A DNA stretch of 64,000 nt from Sphingomonas sp. Ant H11 (GCF_000797515.1 NZ_JSBN01000015.1:1-64000); one strand, 5' to 3'. Counted from the stretch's first letter, positions 11,451 through 21,718 are shown. Made by a program: numbers and translations. The notes: generated from the letters alone by a model not told the origin.

Positions 11451-11476
11451 CCTGTCCCCGGGAGCCCGGGGACAGG
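11451..11476. terminator. Bidirectional terminator-like hairpin between convergent genes
   Basis: A perfect inverted repeat: CCTGTCCCCGGG, two bases, then CCCGGGGACAGG. It sits between the 3' ends of the hydrolase gene (11415) and the S9 peptidase gene (11493). There is no T-tract, so a classical Rho-independent signal is not certain; location and symmetry suggest a shared transcription stop. Confidence 0.55.
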
Positions 11477-11492
11477 ATCGTCAAAGCAGGCG

Positions 11493-13578
11493 TCAGCCGC
11501 CCTTGCGGCCTGATGCGCCAACGATCGGGGGTTGCGGCGCAGTGGGAGCGGTCCACCTGTTCATCCACCCCAGCACTTCGCGATACCATTGGCGGCTCTC
11601 GCGTGGCTTCAGCACCCAATGGCTGCCGCCCGGGAACACCACCAGCCGCGATGGGATGTCGCGCCGCTGGAGCGCGGTAAAAGCGGCGATGCCCTGCGTA
11701 TAGGGAATACGGTAATCGCCTTCGCTGGTGATGACGAGCTGCGGCGTTTTTCCACGCGGTCACATGGTTGACCGGGTTCCACTTCTCGAAAGCGGCGGGA
11801 TCCTCATAATAAGGATGGCCGCCATGCTCCCACTCGTCGAACCACAGTTCTTCGGTTTCATAGGCCATGGCGCGGGCGTCGAACACGCCGTCATGCTGCA
11901 CGATGCACTTGAAGCGATCGGGCCAGTTGCCCTCGATCCAGTTCATCATATAGCCGCCATAAGAGGCCCCCAGCGCACAGGCATTGTCCGCGTCGAGCCA
12001 CGCAAACTTGTCGGTCGCGGCCTTCAGCCCGGCTTTCAGATCCTCCAGCGGCCAGCCGCCCCAATTGTTGCGGATCGCATCGGTGAAGCCCTGCCCGTAG
12101 CCGGTCGAGCCGTGGAAATCGACCGCGACCAGGCCATAGCCTGCGCCCGCGAACACCGCCGGATTCCAGCGATACGACCAGCTATTGTTGCTCGACCCTT
12201 GCGGGCCGCCGTGCACCATGAACGCGATCGGCACCTTGCCGGTGCTGCCCGCAGGCTTCACCGCATAGCCCCACACCGTATCGTTATTGGCCCCGGTGAA
12301 GCTGAACTTGGTGACGCTCGGCATCTCGACATCGGCCAGCTTGGCCGCGTTGACCGAGGTCAGCCGTACCGAACTCTTGCCGGTCAGGCGGTAGAAATCG
12401 TCGGGCGCGGTCAGCGAATTCATCGCATACACCACGCCGGTTGGCGTCGGCACCACGGCCGAGACACTGCCCACCCCGGTCAGCCGCGCGACCGCGCCGG
12501 TTACGGGCGAGACCGACCAGATCGGCGTTTCCTGCGTATCCTCGGCGGTAACGAAAATCGTCTTGCTGTCGGGGCTCCACGCGATCGAGGCGACCGAGCG
12601 ATCCCAGCCTTCGGTCAGCGCGCGCACTGCGCCGCTCTTCAGGTCGCGCAGCATCAGCACTTGCCGATCAGCCTCATAGCCCGGCCGCTTCATCGCGAAC
12701 CAGGCGAGATACTTGCCGTCGGGTGACGTGGTCGGGAGATTGTCCATCCCGTCATTGGCATCGGTAAGATTGACCGGCGCAGCCGACCCATCCGCAGGTG
12801 CCGCGAAAATATCGAGATTGGTCGACAGCGGCTCGATCCGACCGGCCTCGCGCAACGCGAAATACACGATCTTGCCATCCGCGCTCCACGACACTTCCTC
12901 GCCGCCGCCAAACGGCTTGGACGGGGCGTCCCCAACCAGCTTGCCTTCGATCGGTAAGCCGTTGCCCGTCGCGCCCGCTGCCGTCAGCGGCAGGACGAAC
13001 AGTTGCGAGCGCGTGCCATCGGCCCAGCTCGCCCAATGCCGCACGAACATCTGGTCATAAGTGCGACCATTGCCGGCATTGGCATCCCGCTTGATCATCG
13101 CCGGTTCGAGGCTGGGCGCGCCCGGCAAGCGATCGGCCCATATCAGCAATTTGTCGTCCTGCGGCGAGACCTTGAAGCCGCCCATCCCGCCCTTGAAATG
13201 GGTCAGCTGCAGCGGCGCGCCACCCGCGATGCCGATCGACCAGACCGCATCCTCGCCGCCCTTGTCGGACTGGAAATACACGGTCTTGCCGTCATGCGAG
13301 AATTGCGGCGCAGTCTCGTTGACGTCGGCCTCGGCGATCAGTTTTTCCGGGGCGGCACCTTTGCGCGTCAAATCGAGCCGCCACAGATCGAAGCGACCGC
13401 CATCGATGGTCAGGTCGGTCTCGCGCTGCTGCCACACCAGCCAATGCCCATCGGGCGAAACGGCTGGAGCGGAGACGCGCGACAGCGTGGACACATCGTC
13501 GATCGTCAGTTGGCGGGCGACCGCAGGCGCGGCAACGAAAGCGGCCGTCAAAGCGGTCGCAGCAAGCAGTGTTTTCAT
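11493..13578 (-). CDS. S9 family (prolyl oligopeptidase/acylaminoacyl) peptidase, exported (one frameshift)
   Basis: A serine peptidase with a signal peptide (MKTLLAATALTAAFVAAPAVA), an N-terminal WD/propeller-like region with repeated SPDGK motifs, and a C-terminal alpha/beta-hydrolase domain. The nucleophile is in GASYGGYM. The five-A run (T run at 11747-11751 on the plus strand) carries one base too many; removing it restores VITSEGDYRIPY (acid residue) and GGSHWV (histidine) and gives 694 residues ending at 11493. Without the repair the frame runs to 11419 in unrelated sequence and loses the Asp and His. It probably degrades peptides in the periplasm. Confidence 0.9.
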
Positions 13579-13630
13579 GAACGCAGGTTACAGCAGAACC
13601 GCGCGGCCGCTGCAATCACCGCCGGACGGC

Positions 13631-14188
13631 TTATTTGCCGGTAATGCGGTCGATTTCCTTGGCCACCATCGTCTCGACGATCGCGGGCAGATTGGCATCG
13701 AGCCAGTCGCGCAACATCGGGCGCAGCATATCGCGAACCATGCCTTCCAACGTGTCCGATCCGCTGACCTCGGGCTTGACCACCAGCCGCGACAGCACAT
13801 CCAGCGGCCCGCGCGAGGCTTCGGCGGTGCGCGGTGAAACAATCGACTCGGGCGCGGGCGTTTCAGGCACCGGCTTTGCCGCGACGGGCGGCGGCGCGCG
13901 AACGGGTTCGGGGGCTGGCTCCGGCACGAGTTCCTCCCTGGTCACGGCCCGGGCGATCCGCGCCGATTGTGGGTAATTCTCGGGCTGAGGACGGCGGTCG
14001 AGCTCGGGGGCCGGTTGGCTCAACTCGAGAATTTCGTCGTCACTAAAAGGGGTTGGCTCGGATCGCGCGGGCAAAGCACGCGCCGGTCGCTTGGCACGCG
14101 CCGGGGCCGCGTCATTCTCTTCCGCGATGATCCGCTTGATCGATGAGAGGATGTCCTCCATCGATGGCTCCGCGCTCAAATCCCCCAT
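13631..14188 (-). CDS. popZ: PopZ-like polar organising protein (DUF2497)
   Basis: A 185-residue protein with the PopZ arrangement: a conserved N-terminal helix (EPSMEDILSSIKRIIAEE), a Pro/Ala/Glu-rich disordered linker of about 100 residues, and a helical C-terminus (MLRPMLRDWLDANLPAIVETMV) that in PopZ mediates oligomerisation. PopZ forms a condensate at the cell pole that anchors the chromosome origin and cell-cycle kinases. The start at 14188 is supported by AGGGG six bases upstream; a TTG two codons earlier is less likely. It follows the tolC-like gene by 33 bases on the same strand. Confidence 0.85.
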   Translation of the reverse strand: MGDLSAEPSMEDILSSIKRIIAEENDAAPARAKRPARALPARSEPTPFSDDEILELSQPAPELDRRPQPENYPQSARIARAVTREELVPEPAPEPVRAPPPVAAKPVPETPAPESIVSPRTAEASRGPLDVLSRLVVKPEVSGSDTLEGMVRDMLRPMLRDWLDANLPAIVETMVAKEIDRITGK

Positions 14189-14221
14189 CGACAACCCCTG
14201 AAAAGTGCGTCGATCCGCCGG

Positions 14222-15734
14222 TTAGCGGTTCTTCGTTGCTTCACCTGCGGTAATTGGAGCACTTCTGTCAACTGGCGCGTCCAGAATCGGATCGAGCGGG
14301 CGGGTGACCTTGGCGTCTTGCGGGCGAGTCGCGTTGGTCCGCGTGCCGGTAACTGCGGGATCGGGATCCGACGAAAAGTCCGAAATCCGGCCGCGCACGC
14401 TCTTATAATGCGCCACCGGATCGTAGAGCGGGCCGCCGTCAAGGCCAAGACTGCGCGCCTCGGCCCGCCCCATCGCCGCCAGCAGTGCAAAGCCCGCGAC
14501 ATAGGCATCACGCCGCGCCGTCACCAAGGTGACCTGCGAGTTGAGCAATTCCTGCTCGGCATTCAGAATATCCAGAATGGTACGGTTGCCGACGCTGTTT
14601 TCCGCGCGCACCCCTTCCAGCGACAATTTGTTGGCGTTGACCGCCACTTCGCTCGACGCGATCACCTCGAGCGAGGATTTCCAGACCGCATAAGCCGATC
14701 GCGCTTGCGAGATCACGCCGCGCTCGGTCTCGGTGACGCGCTCGATCGCCTGCAACCGCGCATCCTGTGCCTGCCGGATCTGCGCGGCCGGACGCCCGCC
14801 CTGGTACAGCGGCAACGTCAGCCCCAGACCGACGGTCGAGGATGTGCCCGTCTGGCCAATCGCCACGCCGGTGCCTGACCCGAGCGATCCGAGATAATTG
14901 TAATAATTGCCACCGACGTTGACGCTGACCTTGGGCAAGCGATTCGAGCGCGCTACGCCAATGTCATACCCTGCGGCTTCGCTCGCTTTGGCGGCCGCCA
15001 ACAGCGTCGGATTGTCCTTCAACGCCACGTCCACCGCAGTATCGGGATCGGCGGGAAGATTGGGGAGCGCCGGTGGCGGCTCAAGCGCATCGGGCGCAGT
15101 GCCGACATAGCGGATATAACTTTCCCGGCTGGAAATCAGCCGCGCCTGCGCCGTTTCAAGCTGGCCGCGGGCGACGGCGAGACGCGCTTCAGACTGCGCG
15201 ACGTCGGTCCGGGTCAGATCCCCCACCTGAAACCGGTCGCGGCTGGCCTGCAGATTGACCTCAAGCACCTTCACGTTCTGAATATTGAGGCCGACGATCG
15301 CCTCATCGCGGATGACATCCATATAGGCACCCACGACCGTGGTGAACAAATCGGACTCGGTCCCGCGCAAGCTCAACTGGCCGCCTTCGACGCGGGTTTG
15401 CGCGGCACGGACGCTGTTGCGCACCGCGCCACCTGCATAAAGCGGCACCGACAGCGTCGCGCCGGCGGTCGCGCTGCGATCGGGCGACACGAAGCTGTTC
15501 GAGGATTTGACGACGTTCTCGGTATAGGCGCTTTGCAGATTGACGGCAGGCAGCGCCTGCGACCGCGCGATCGGCACGTTTTTCGTCGTTTGCGCGCACG
15601 TTTGCACGCTGCGCGGCAAGCGTCGGGTTGGTGTTATACGCCTTAACCAGCGCCTCGCGCAGCGTCTCCGCAGAAAGCGGGGTCGCCGCGAGCCCAAGCA
15701 GCGCAACGCCAGCCAGTAGGTGTATCGATCGCAT
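14222..15734 (-). CDS. tolC: TolC family outer membrane channel (one frameshift)
   Basis: Outer-membrane component of type I secretion or efflux systems. It has a signal peptide (MRSIHLLAGVALLGLAATPLSA), then ETLREALVKAYNTNPTLAAQRA, the usual TolC start, and two related halves rich in coiled helices, with LTLPLYQGG and VPLYAGGAVRN at repeat boundaries. The five-A run (T run at 15579-15583 on the plus strand) has one base too many; removing it joins RANDEN to VPIARSQALPAV and gives 503 residues. It lies 20 bases after the methyltransferase gene and upstream of popZ, probably in one operon. Partner pumps are not encoded here. Confidence 0.9.
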
Positions 15735-15754
15735 GGGTCGCTGGTCTTTTCTGC

Positions 15755-16420
15755 TCAGAACGTGAAAGTGCGCGGCTGCGCAAAGCCGGGAAGCGGCACG
15801 CATTCGATGTCGGCAAAGGCGAGCAAGCCGAACCCGCCCGCGCTGCGCCGCCCGGCGGCAAGGCGCGTGATACCGCGATCGACGATCCCGGCCACCGCAC
15901 GGCCACCAATTGTGACCTGCTCGACCAGGGCATCGGACACGCCTTCGACCGCGCCATCGATCACCAGCACGTCATAGGGCGCGCCAGCGGCATGGCCGTT
16001 TTCCAGCGGCCCTTCGACCAGCGTGACATTCGCAATCCCGGCCAGCGCGGCGCGGGCATGGGTGGCGAGCGCCGGATCGCACTCGACCGCGACGACCGAC
16101 GCCACCAATTCTGCAAGCACCGCAGCGGTATAGCCGCCCGCCGCACCGATCAGCAGCACGCGGTCGGCGGGGAGCAATTCCGCCTGGGTCAGCAAGCGCC
16201 CGGTGGCGATCGGCACGTTCTGCGCGCGGCCGTGCCCAAGCGGTACGGCGGTATCGCGATACGCGAGCGCCGCCACCTCGCTCGGCAGGAATGCCTCGCG
16301 CGGGACCGAGTCCATCGCCGCGACGACGCGCGCATCGCTGACGGCATTGGTACGAAGCTGGCTTGCCACCATTGCATGGCGCATCGCGAGCATATCCGAA
16401 TCGTGCGTATTCAAATTCAT
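15755..16420 (-). CDS. Protein-L-isoaspartate O-methyltransferase family protein
   Basis: A 221-residue member of the PCMT family, which uses S-adenosylmethionine to methylate isoaspartyl residues in damaged proteins. RHAMVASQLRTNAV and SVPREAFLPSEVAALAYRD are typical of the N-terminal half; the SAM-binding loop reads LLIGAAGGYTAAVLAEL and is followed by VVAVECDP. The glycine-rich loop is less canonical than in E. coli Pcm, as in other alphaproteobacterial versions known from memory. First gene of a likely operon with the tolC-like gene and popZ. Confidence 0.8.
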   Translation of the reverse strand: MNLNTHDSDMLAMRHAMVASQLRTNAVSDARVVAAMDSVPREAFLPSEVAALAYRDTAVPLGHGRAQNVPIATGRLLTQAELLPADRVLLIGAAGGYTAAVLAELVASVVAVECDPALATHARAALAGIANVTLVEGPLENGHAAGAPYDVLVIDGAVEGVSDALVEQVTIGGRAVAGIVDRGITRLAAGRRSAGGFGLLAFADIECVPLPGFAQPRTFTF

Positions 16421-16447
16421 CGTGCCACCCTTGTCGGACACCCGGTT

Positions 16448-16472
16448 TTGCACAACTGTTGTAGCTGTGCAA
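16448..16472. promoter_or_regulatory. Inverted repeat upstream of the methyltransferase/tolC/popZ cluster
   Basis: TTGCACA and TGTGCAA form seven-base arms around an 11-base spacer, and an inner repeat ACAAC-T-GTTGT overlaps the left arm. It is 28 bases upstream of the leftward start at 16420, a position suited to an operator. The binding protein is not known. Confidence 0.35.
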
Positions 16473-16595
16473 TACACTAGTTGAGAGTGCTCACCTCTAT
16501 CGTGGCGAACCGGGTTCGCCAAGCGACGCGTATCGGCATTTTTGCAAGCGCGTGGTTGACAGCGGGCGCGGACGCTTGCATCTGCGCCGCTCTTC

Positions 16596-16669
16596 GGCCC
16601 GATGGCGGAGTGGTGACGCAGAGGACTGCAAATCCTTGCACCCGGGTTCGATTCCCGGTCGGGCCTCCA
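16596..16669 (+). tRNA. tRNA-Cys (GCA)
   Basis: A 74-base tRNA. The acceptor stem GGCCCGA pairs with TCGGGCC; the anticodon stem GAGGA/TCCTT closes the loop CTGCAAA with anticodon GCA; the T arm is GGGTTCGATTCCC-like; U73 is the usual discriminator for tRNA-Cys. CCA is encoded in the genome. Confidence 0.96.
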
Positions 16670-16784
16670 CAACAGCTTCCAGCGACGCACGCAGCGGTCC
16701 TGGTGCAGCGGATTTCCAACAGGCCGCGATAGAGACATTTTTGCCCGCGTGACATAGCGAACAGCGCGCCATAAAGCGTCGATC

Positions 16785-17198
16785 GTGCAACCGTTCCGCG
16801 ATCATATCCAGCAACATCGCGTCCTTGCGGCCTGGCTGCTGGCGTTTGCGCTGCTGCTGAAAGTCGTCGTGCCCAGCGGGTACATGCTGGACACGTCGCA
16901 GGGTACGATTCGCATTGCGATCTGTTCGGGCATGGGCCCGATGAAGACGATGGCGATGGCAATGCCCGGCATGGACCACTCAGTATCGCAAAAGCATCAA
17001 AAGGACGGCGAGAAAGCCGATCAGCCCTGCGCCTTTGCCGGCCTGAACGCGCATTCGGTTGCAGCGACCGACCCGATCCTGCTCGCACTCGCCATCGCTT
17101 TTGTGATGGCGCTCGTCTCGCGCCGGATCGCGCCGCCGCTGGTCGGCCTGCGCCTGCATCTCCGTCCCCCGCTGCGCGGACCACCTGCCACCCTATGA
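16785..17198 (+). CDS. DUF2946-like small membrane protein with Met/His-rich segment
   Basis: A 137-residue protein with an N-terminal membrane helix (about residues 15-35), a Met/His-rich stretch around residues 49-72 (including MGPMKTMAMAMPGMDH), one Cys in QPCAFAG, and a second hydrophobic helix (about 95-112). This layout matches DUF2946 proteins, often found beside TonB-dependent metal receptors. The GTG start at 16785 has only a weak ribosome binding site. It precedes the TonB receptor gene by 100 bases, and a metal-related (possibly copper) role is inferred from context and composition. Confidence 0.65.
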   Translation: MQPFRDHIQQHRVLAAWLLAFALLLKVVVPSGYMLDTSQGTIRIAICSGMGPMKTMAMAMPGMDHSVSQKHQKDGEKADQPCAFAGLNAHSVAATDPILLALAIAFVMALVSRRIAPPLVGLRLHLRPPLRGPPATL

Positions 17199-17298
17199 CG
17201 ATCGATAGAGCCGCGACGCGCTGAGCAAGCGCCGTCGCGACGGACGTGCATGGCCCACCGCCGCGCGCCCGCTACCAGCGTTTACAGGGGATTTTTTC

Positions 17299-19662
17299 GT
17301 GCGCCTTCCATCAACGTTTCTCGCGGCGTCGATCGCCGCGCTTGCCGCTGCGTCGGCGTCCGCTCAGACAGGCACCGACACGCGACGCCAGGAATTGCTG
17401 CGCCAACGCGCGGCGATCGACGCCGAACTGCAGCGCCTCGACACGCCCGCAAAGACCCCGGAAAGCCAGCCGAATCGAGCGGGCACCGCATCGACATCCC
17501 CCGACGACATCATCGTCACCGGGCGCGCGTTGACGCTGACGACCAAGGTCGCGGGCCAGACCGACACCACCATCACCAACGCCGCGTTCCGCAATACGCC
17601 CGCCACGACCATCGCCGACATCGTCAAACTCTCCCCCGGCGTCACCGTCATTGGCGGCAATGGCCCACGCGATGTGGGAGTCTCGATCCGCGGCTCGAAC
17701 GCGCGCAACAGCTTCGGCGCGCGCAATATCCAGGTGTTCGAGGATGATTTTCCCGTCACCCAGCCCGACGGCCTTGCCCGGTTCGATCTGACCGACCCGC
17801 ATGCTTATGGCGCGGTCGACGTCGTGCGCGGCCCGTCCTCGGCGCGCTATGGCAATTATGCCGTCGAAGGGGCGATCAACTTCCGCACGCGGCGTGGACG
17901 CGACCTGCAAGGCGTCGAGGCCGGAGTCGATGGCGGCAGCTATGGCTATCTCAACACCTACGCCACGCTCGGTCATGCCGGACCCGGCTATGAATATGCG
18001 GTGTTCGGCAGCTTCGCCCGCGCCGATGGTGCGACCGGCCATACCGGTTACCAGACCGGTACGATCAACGCGCTGGCGACCTTTGCCCTGTCGGACCGCG
18101 ACCGTGTCACCGGCAAGGTGATCTACAATGAAGGCGAGTTCCGCCTGTCCACGCGGCTGTCGTTCAACCAATATCTCGCCAATCCGTACCAGCAAGGATG
18201 CGATCAGGCAGCCACTGCCGCCGCAGGCTGCGGGACGATCTCAGTGCTGGCAAATGGCATCAACGGCACCCGCATCGCCCAGACCGCGAGCGAGGGCGAT
18301 CTCGCGCGAAACGACCGCCGGACCATTGTCGGTGCACGCTATGAGCATGACTTTTCCGCAGGCACGACCTGGCGCACGCAAGCGACCTTCGACAGCCGTG
18401 TGGTGTTCCAGCCGACCAGCGCAACCCCGTTTCGCGGCACGCTCAACAGTTACAATCTGAGCTCTGACGTCACCGCGCACAGCCAGATATTGGGCATGGA
18501 TGCGCTGAGCTTTATCGGGATCTTCTACAACTATCTCGACGGGCAGAATTACTCGTTCAACAAGACGCCTGCAGGCCGCAACGGCATTGGCGCGCCGACC
18601 CAGACGGTGTTCGGCGGTGTGCGCAATATGGGGGTTCGCGCCCGCGAGGAATTGGCGCTGACGCAGGACCTGCAGCTGATTCTTGGCATTGGTTATGAGC
18701 ATTCGAAGATCGACATGCGCCAGACGAACTACGCCTACCCTGTCGGTGCCAATCCGACGCTGACCAATATCCCGGCGATCCGCGATTTCGACAATGTCGC
18801 GCCCGAGGCGTCGCTGGTATGGCAGGCCGCGCCCGCAGTGCGGCTGCACGCCCGTGTCGGTACGGCCTACGGTATTCCGCAGTCAGGCCAGCTTTTCGTC
18901 ACGACGGCAGGCGTCGCCGGCAACAATATCGACCTCAAGACGCAGACCAGCACCGGCGTGGACGTCGGTGCGGAGCTGACGCTCGGCGACACCCTCAAGG
19001 CCGAAGTGACGGGTTATTATGAGTGGTTCCGCAACGAGCAGGTTAGCCAGTCGGCGGGGGTGAACCTGTTGTCCTTCACCACCAACGTGCCGCGCTCGAT
19101 CCATCGCGGCGTGGAAGTCGGCGTCAACTGGAAGCCCCTGCCCGCGCTCCTGCCCGGCGGCTATGTCCAGGCGACCTACAGCTATAACGACCAACGCTAT
19201 ACCAGCTATGTCGAGCGGCTGACCTCGGGGGCGGTGTCGGCCACCTTCGATCGTGCCGACAACCGCATTCCGGGCGTGATCCCGACCTTCGCCAACGGGC
19301 GATTGGGCTATGACCAGCCGCACGGTGCCTTCGCCGGGTTGGGCGGCTTTGCCGAGGTGACCTACCGCTCGCGCTATTTCATCGACAATGCCAATTTGCT
19401 GCGCATTCCGGGCTACACGCTGGTCAATCTCAACCTGCATTACGATCCGCCCGCTGCAGCAGGCTGGTGGTCGCGTTTGTCCTTTTACGCATCGGTGCAG
19501 AATTTGGCCGACAAGACCTATGTCGGTTCGGCGTCGATCATCTCGGACAGTCTGGGCGCTGCGAGTGCACAAAACCCCGCCTCGGTGCTGATGGGCACCA
19601 CCGGATCCTTGTACGCGGGCCAGCCGCGCACCGTCTATGTCGGCCTGAAGGGCCGGTTCTGA
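17299..19662 (+). CDS. TonB-dependent outer membrane receptor
   Basis: A 787-residue receptor for TonB-energised uptake across the outer membrane. It has a signal peptide (residues 1-22, ending ASASAQ), a short coiled segment (about 28-48), and a TonB-box-like stretch DDIIVTGRAL. The plug domain contains VSIRGSNARNSFG and VDVVRGPSSARYGNYAVEGAINF. A 22-strand-type barrel follows and ends in the aromatic residue of VYVGLKGRF. The GTG start follows AGGGG. The downstream PepSY gene begins 10 bases after its stop, so the two are co-transcribed. The ligand is unknown; Met/His-rich neighbours hint at a metal, perhaps copper. Confidence 0.92.
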   Translation: MRLPSTFLAASIAALAAASASAQTGTDTRRQELLRQRAAIDAELQRLDTPAKTPESQPNRAGTASTSPDDIIVTGRALTLTTKVAGQTDTTITNAAFRNTPATTIADIVKLSPGVTVIGGNGPRDVGVSIRGSNARNSFGARNIQVFEDDFPVTQPDGLARFDLTDPHAYGAVDVVRGPSSARYGNYAVEGAINFRTRRGRDLQGVEAGVDGGSYGYLNTYATLGHAGPGYEYAVFGSFARADGATGHTGYQTGTINALATFALSDRDRVTGKVIYNEGEFRLSTRLSFNQYLANPYQQGCDQAATAAAGCGTISVLANGINGTRIAQTASEGDLARNDRRTIVGARYEHDFSAGTTWRTQATFDSRVVFQPTSATPFRGTLNSYNLSSDVTAHSQILGMDALSFIGIFYNYLDGQNYSFNKTPAGRNGIGAPTQTVFGGVRNMGVRAREELALTQDLQLILGIGYEHSKIDMRQTNYAYPVGANPTLTNIPAIRDFDNVAPEASLVWQAAPAVRLHARVGTAYGIPQSGQLFVTTAGVAGNNIDLKTQTSTGVDVGAELTLGDTLKAEVTGYYEWFRNEQVSQSAGVNLLSFTTNVPRSIHRGVEVGVNWKPLPALLPGGYVQATYSYNDQRYTSYVERLTSGAVSATFDRADNRIPGVIPTFANGRLGYDQPHGAFAGLGGFAEVTYRSRYFIDNANLLRIPGYTLVNLNLHYDPPAAAGWWSRLSFYASVQNLADKTYVGSASIISDSLGAASAQNPASVLMGTTGSLYAGQPRTVYVGLKGRF

Positions 19663-19672
19663 GGAGGAAGTG

Positions 19673-21020
19673 ATGGCCAACCCCGCCCGCCCGCAACTCA
19701 GCTATAACGCCGTCTGGCGCTGGCATTTCTATGCGGCGTGTTCTGCGTGCCCTTCGTGATCTGGCTGGCGCTGACCGGCACGATCTATCTGTGGAAACCG
19801 CAGATTGAGGCGTGGCTGGACCAGCCCTACACGCATCTGCCGACCACCGGCCCGACGGCATCGCCCGATGCGCAGGTCGCCGCAGCCTTGCGCGCGGTGC
19901 CGGGATCGACGCTGCACAAATATGTGCTGCCCGAGCGCCCGGACGAGGCGGTGCGCATCCTCGTCACCAAGGATCGTCAGGACCAACGCGTCTATGTCGA
20001 TCCGCGTTCGCTCGCTGTCCTCAGCGTCGTCAGCGAGGAGCAGCGGCCGATGCGGCTGATCTTCCATCTGCACGGCGAATTGCTGGCGGGTGCGTTTGGC
20101 AGTTACATGGTGGAGATCGCCGCCTGCTGGACGATCGTGATGTTGCTGACGGGCTTGTATCTGTGGTGGCCGCGCGGGCGATCGGGTTTGGCGGGGGTGC
20201 TGTATCCCCGCCTGGCGGGCGGACGTCGGGTGTTCTGGCGCGATCTTCACGCCGTCTCGGGCATTTGGGTATCGCTGTTCGCCCTCGCGCTGATCCTCAC
20301 CGGGCTGCCTGGGCCAAGGGTTGGGGCAACTATCTCACCGAAATCCGACAACTTACCGGCACCGCGCGCGGGCCGGTCGACTGGACGATCGGCGGCAAGC
20401 CACCGCAGGCCGAAGCGATGTCGGGAGACCATGCCGGACATGGCGGCATGGCGATGCCGCGCGCGCCAATCGTGTCGGGCGAACTCGCGCGCGTCATCGG
20501 AGTGGTGCGACCGCTCGCGGTGGCCCCACCGGTGCTGATCTCGCCGCCGATGCGTCCGGGCGACCCCTGGACGGCAGCGTCCGACGCGGCGAACCGACCA
20601 TTACGTAGCACGGTGAAGATTGACGGTCGCACGGGCACCGTCATCAGTCGCGAAGGCTTTGCGCAGCGCCACTGGATCGATCAAACGATCGGCTACGGTG
20701 TTGCAGGGCACGAGGGCGCGCTGTTCGGCCTAGCAAATCAACTACTTGGCACCGTTACCGCGCTGTTGCTGGTGGTGCTGGCGGTGTCGGGCGTGGTGAT
20801 GTGGTGGCGACGACGGCATGTTGGCCTGGGCGCGCCGATCGCGCTGTCCCGCCCGCGCCTTGGGGCGGGACTGGCCATCGCCATCCTCGCCCTGGCCTTA
20901 TACCTGCCCTTGTTCGGCCTGACCCTTATAGCCGTGCTGGTTGCCGAAAGGGTTGTGGGGCGATGGATGCCCGGCCCCGCCATCTGGCTTGGACTGCGGG
21001 CAAGCCTAGCCCCGCGCTAA
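19673..21020 (+). CDS. PepSY-associated membrane protein (two frameshifts)
   Basis: Inner-membrane protein of the PepSY-TM family, often linked to TonB receptors and thought to handle the imported metal or siderophore. AGGAGG precedes the ATG at 19673. Two missing bases break the frame, near 19734 (GGG to GG) and near 20309 (CCC to CC). Restoring them gives 449 residues: an N-terminal helix FCVPFVIWLALTGTIYLW, PepSY-like segments, LIFHLHGELL, further helices at LLTGLYLWWPRGR, GIWVSLFALALILTG and TALLLVVLAVSGVVMWWRRR, and a C-terminal hairpin. A loop carries DHAGHGGMAMP, Met/His-rich like the DUF2946 neighbour. Confidence 0.82.
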
Positions 21021-21405
21021 CGCAGCCTCCAGGGCCGGGATAAATGGCAAATCGGCCGGGGGCATCTCCAGCCCCCGCAGGTCGGCGGGGGCGTGCCACG
21101 CGATCGCCGTCGCGTCGAGCGCCTGCGGCTCGCCTGTCCAAACCCGACACACGTAGAGCAAGAGCAGCAAATGCCGGTCGCAAGCGGTGCGCTGGCGAAG
21201 GTCAGCGGCGCGAGCGCGGTCGGCGCGACCACGACGCCCAGTTCCTCCTCCAGCTCGCGCACCAACGCCGCCTCGGGCGTTCACCGGCTTCCACCTTGCC
21301 GCCGGGAAACTCCCACAAGCCCGCCAATGCTTTTCCCGGTGGTCGGCGCTGCACAAGCACCCGCCCCGCACCGTCCACCAAGGCGGCGGCCACGACCAGC
21401 ATCAC
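21006..21405 (-). CDS. mutT: NUDIX hydrolase, MutT-like (two frameshifts)
   Basis: MutT removes 8-oxo-dGTP from the nucleotide pool. The protein starts VVAAALVDGAGRVLVQRRPPGKALAGLWEFPGGKVE, and the NUDIX box continues in another frame as RELEEELGV. Two missing bases, near 21280 (CCC to CC) and near 21180, split it; restored, the product is 133 residues, the usual MutT length, and includes LLLLLYVCRVWTGEP and AIAWHAPADL. The GTG at 21405 has GGAG eight bases upstream. The 3' end overlaps the convergent PepSY gene by 15 bases. Confidence 0.8.
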
Positions 21406-21502
21406 GAGCGCCGCTCCGATGTAATGAGATTGTTAGGCATATCGTAACCCACCTGTTTTAGGGATCGGGAACCAGCAGCTGTTTCGGTGGCCTCGAACTC
21501 CT

Positions 21503-21688
21503 ATGATCCTCGACACGCTGAAAAAGCTCCTGGGAGATCGCCGCGGTGCCACAGCCGTCGAATATGGTCTTATTGTCGCGCTGATCGTGATTGCGATGGT
21601 CACCGCGCTAACCCAGCTCGCCAATTCCACCACCACCATGTGGGGCAACGTCAGCACCAAGGTCTCGGCGGCCACCGCTGGCGTTTAG
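21503..21688 (+). CDS. Flp/Fap-type pilin
   Basis: A 61-residue Flp pilin precursor: a short basic leader ending RRG, cleavage before ATAVEYGL (Glu and Tyr at +5/+6 are the Flp signature), and then a hydrophobic helix IVALIVIAMVTAL. Flp pilins are cleaved by a TadV/CpaA peptidase and assembled by the Tad machinery for surface attachment. No tad or cpa assembly genes are in this window. A hairpin lies right after the gene. Confidence 0.9.
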   Translation: MILDTLKKLLGDRRGATAVEYGLIVALIVIAMVTALTQLANSTTTMWGNVSTKVSAATAGV

Positions 21689-21696
21689 AGTCGCCC

Positions 21697-21718
21697 GCCC
21701 GACAAAGTTCCGTCGGGC
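21697..21718 (+). terminator. Hairpin after the first pilin gene
   Basis: GCCCGAC and GTCGGGC form a seven-base stem with an eight-base loop, followed by TTAAACCTTTTT. It lies between the two pilin genes, so it could end transcription or reduce readthrough into the second pilin. Confidence 0.6.

Noticed and set aside
11419..11740. The written C-terminal tail of the S9 peptidase
   Set aside because: The tail after the frameshift (AARHHQRRRLPY and beyond) lacks the catalytic Asp and His, while the other frame has GDYRIPY and GGSHWV. The tail is an artefact of one extra base.
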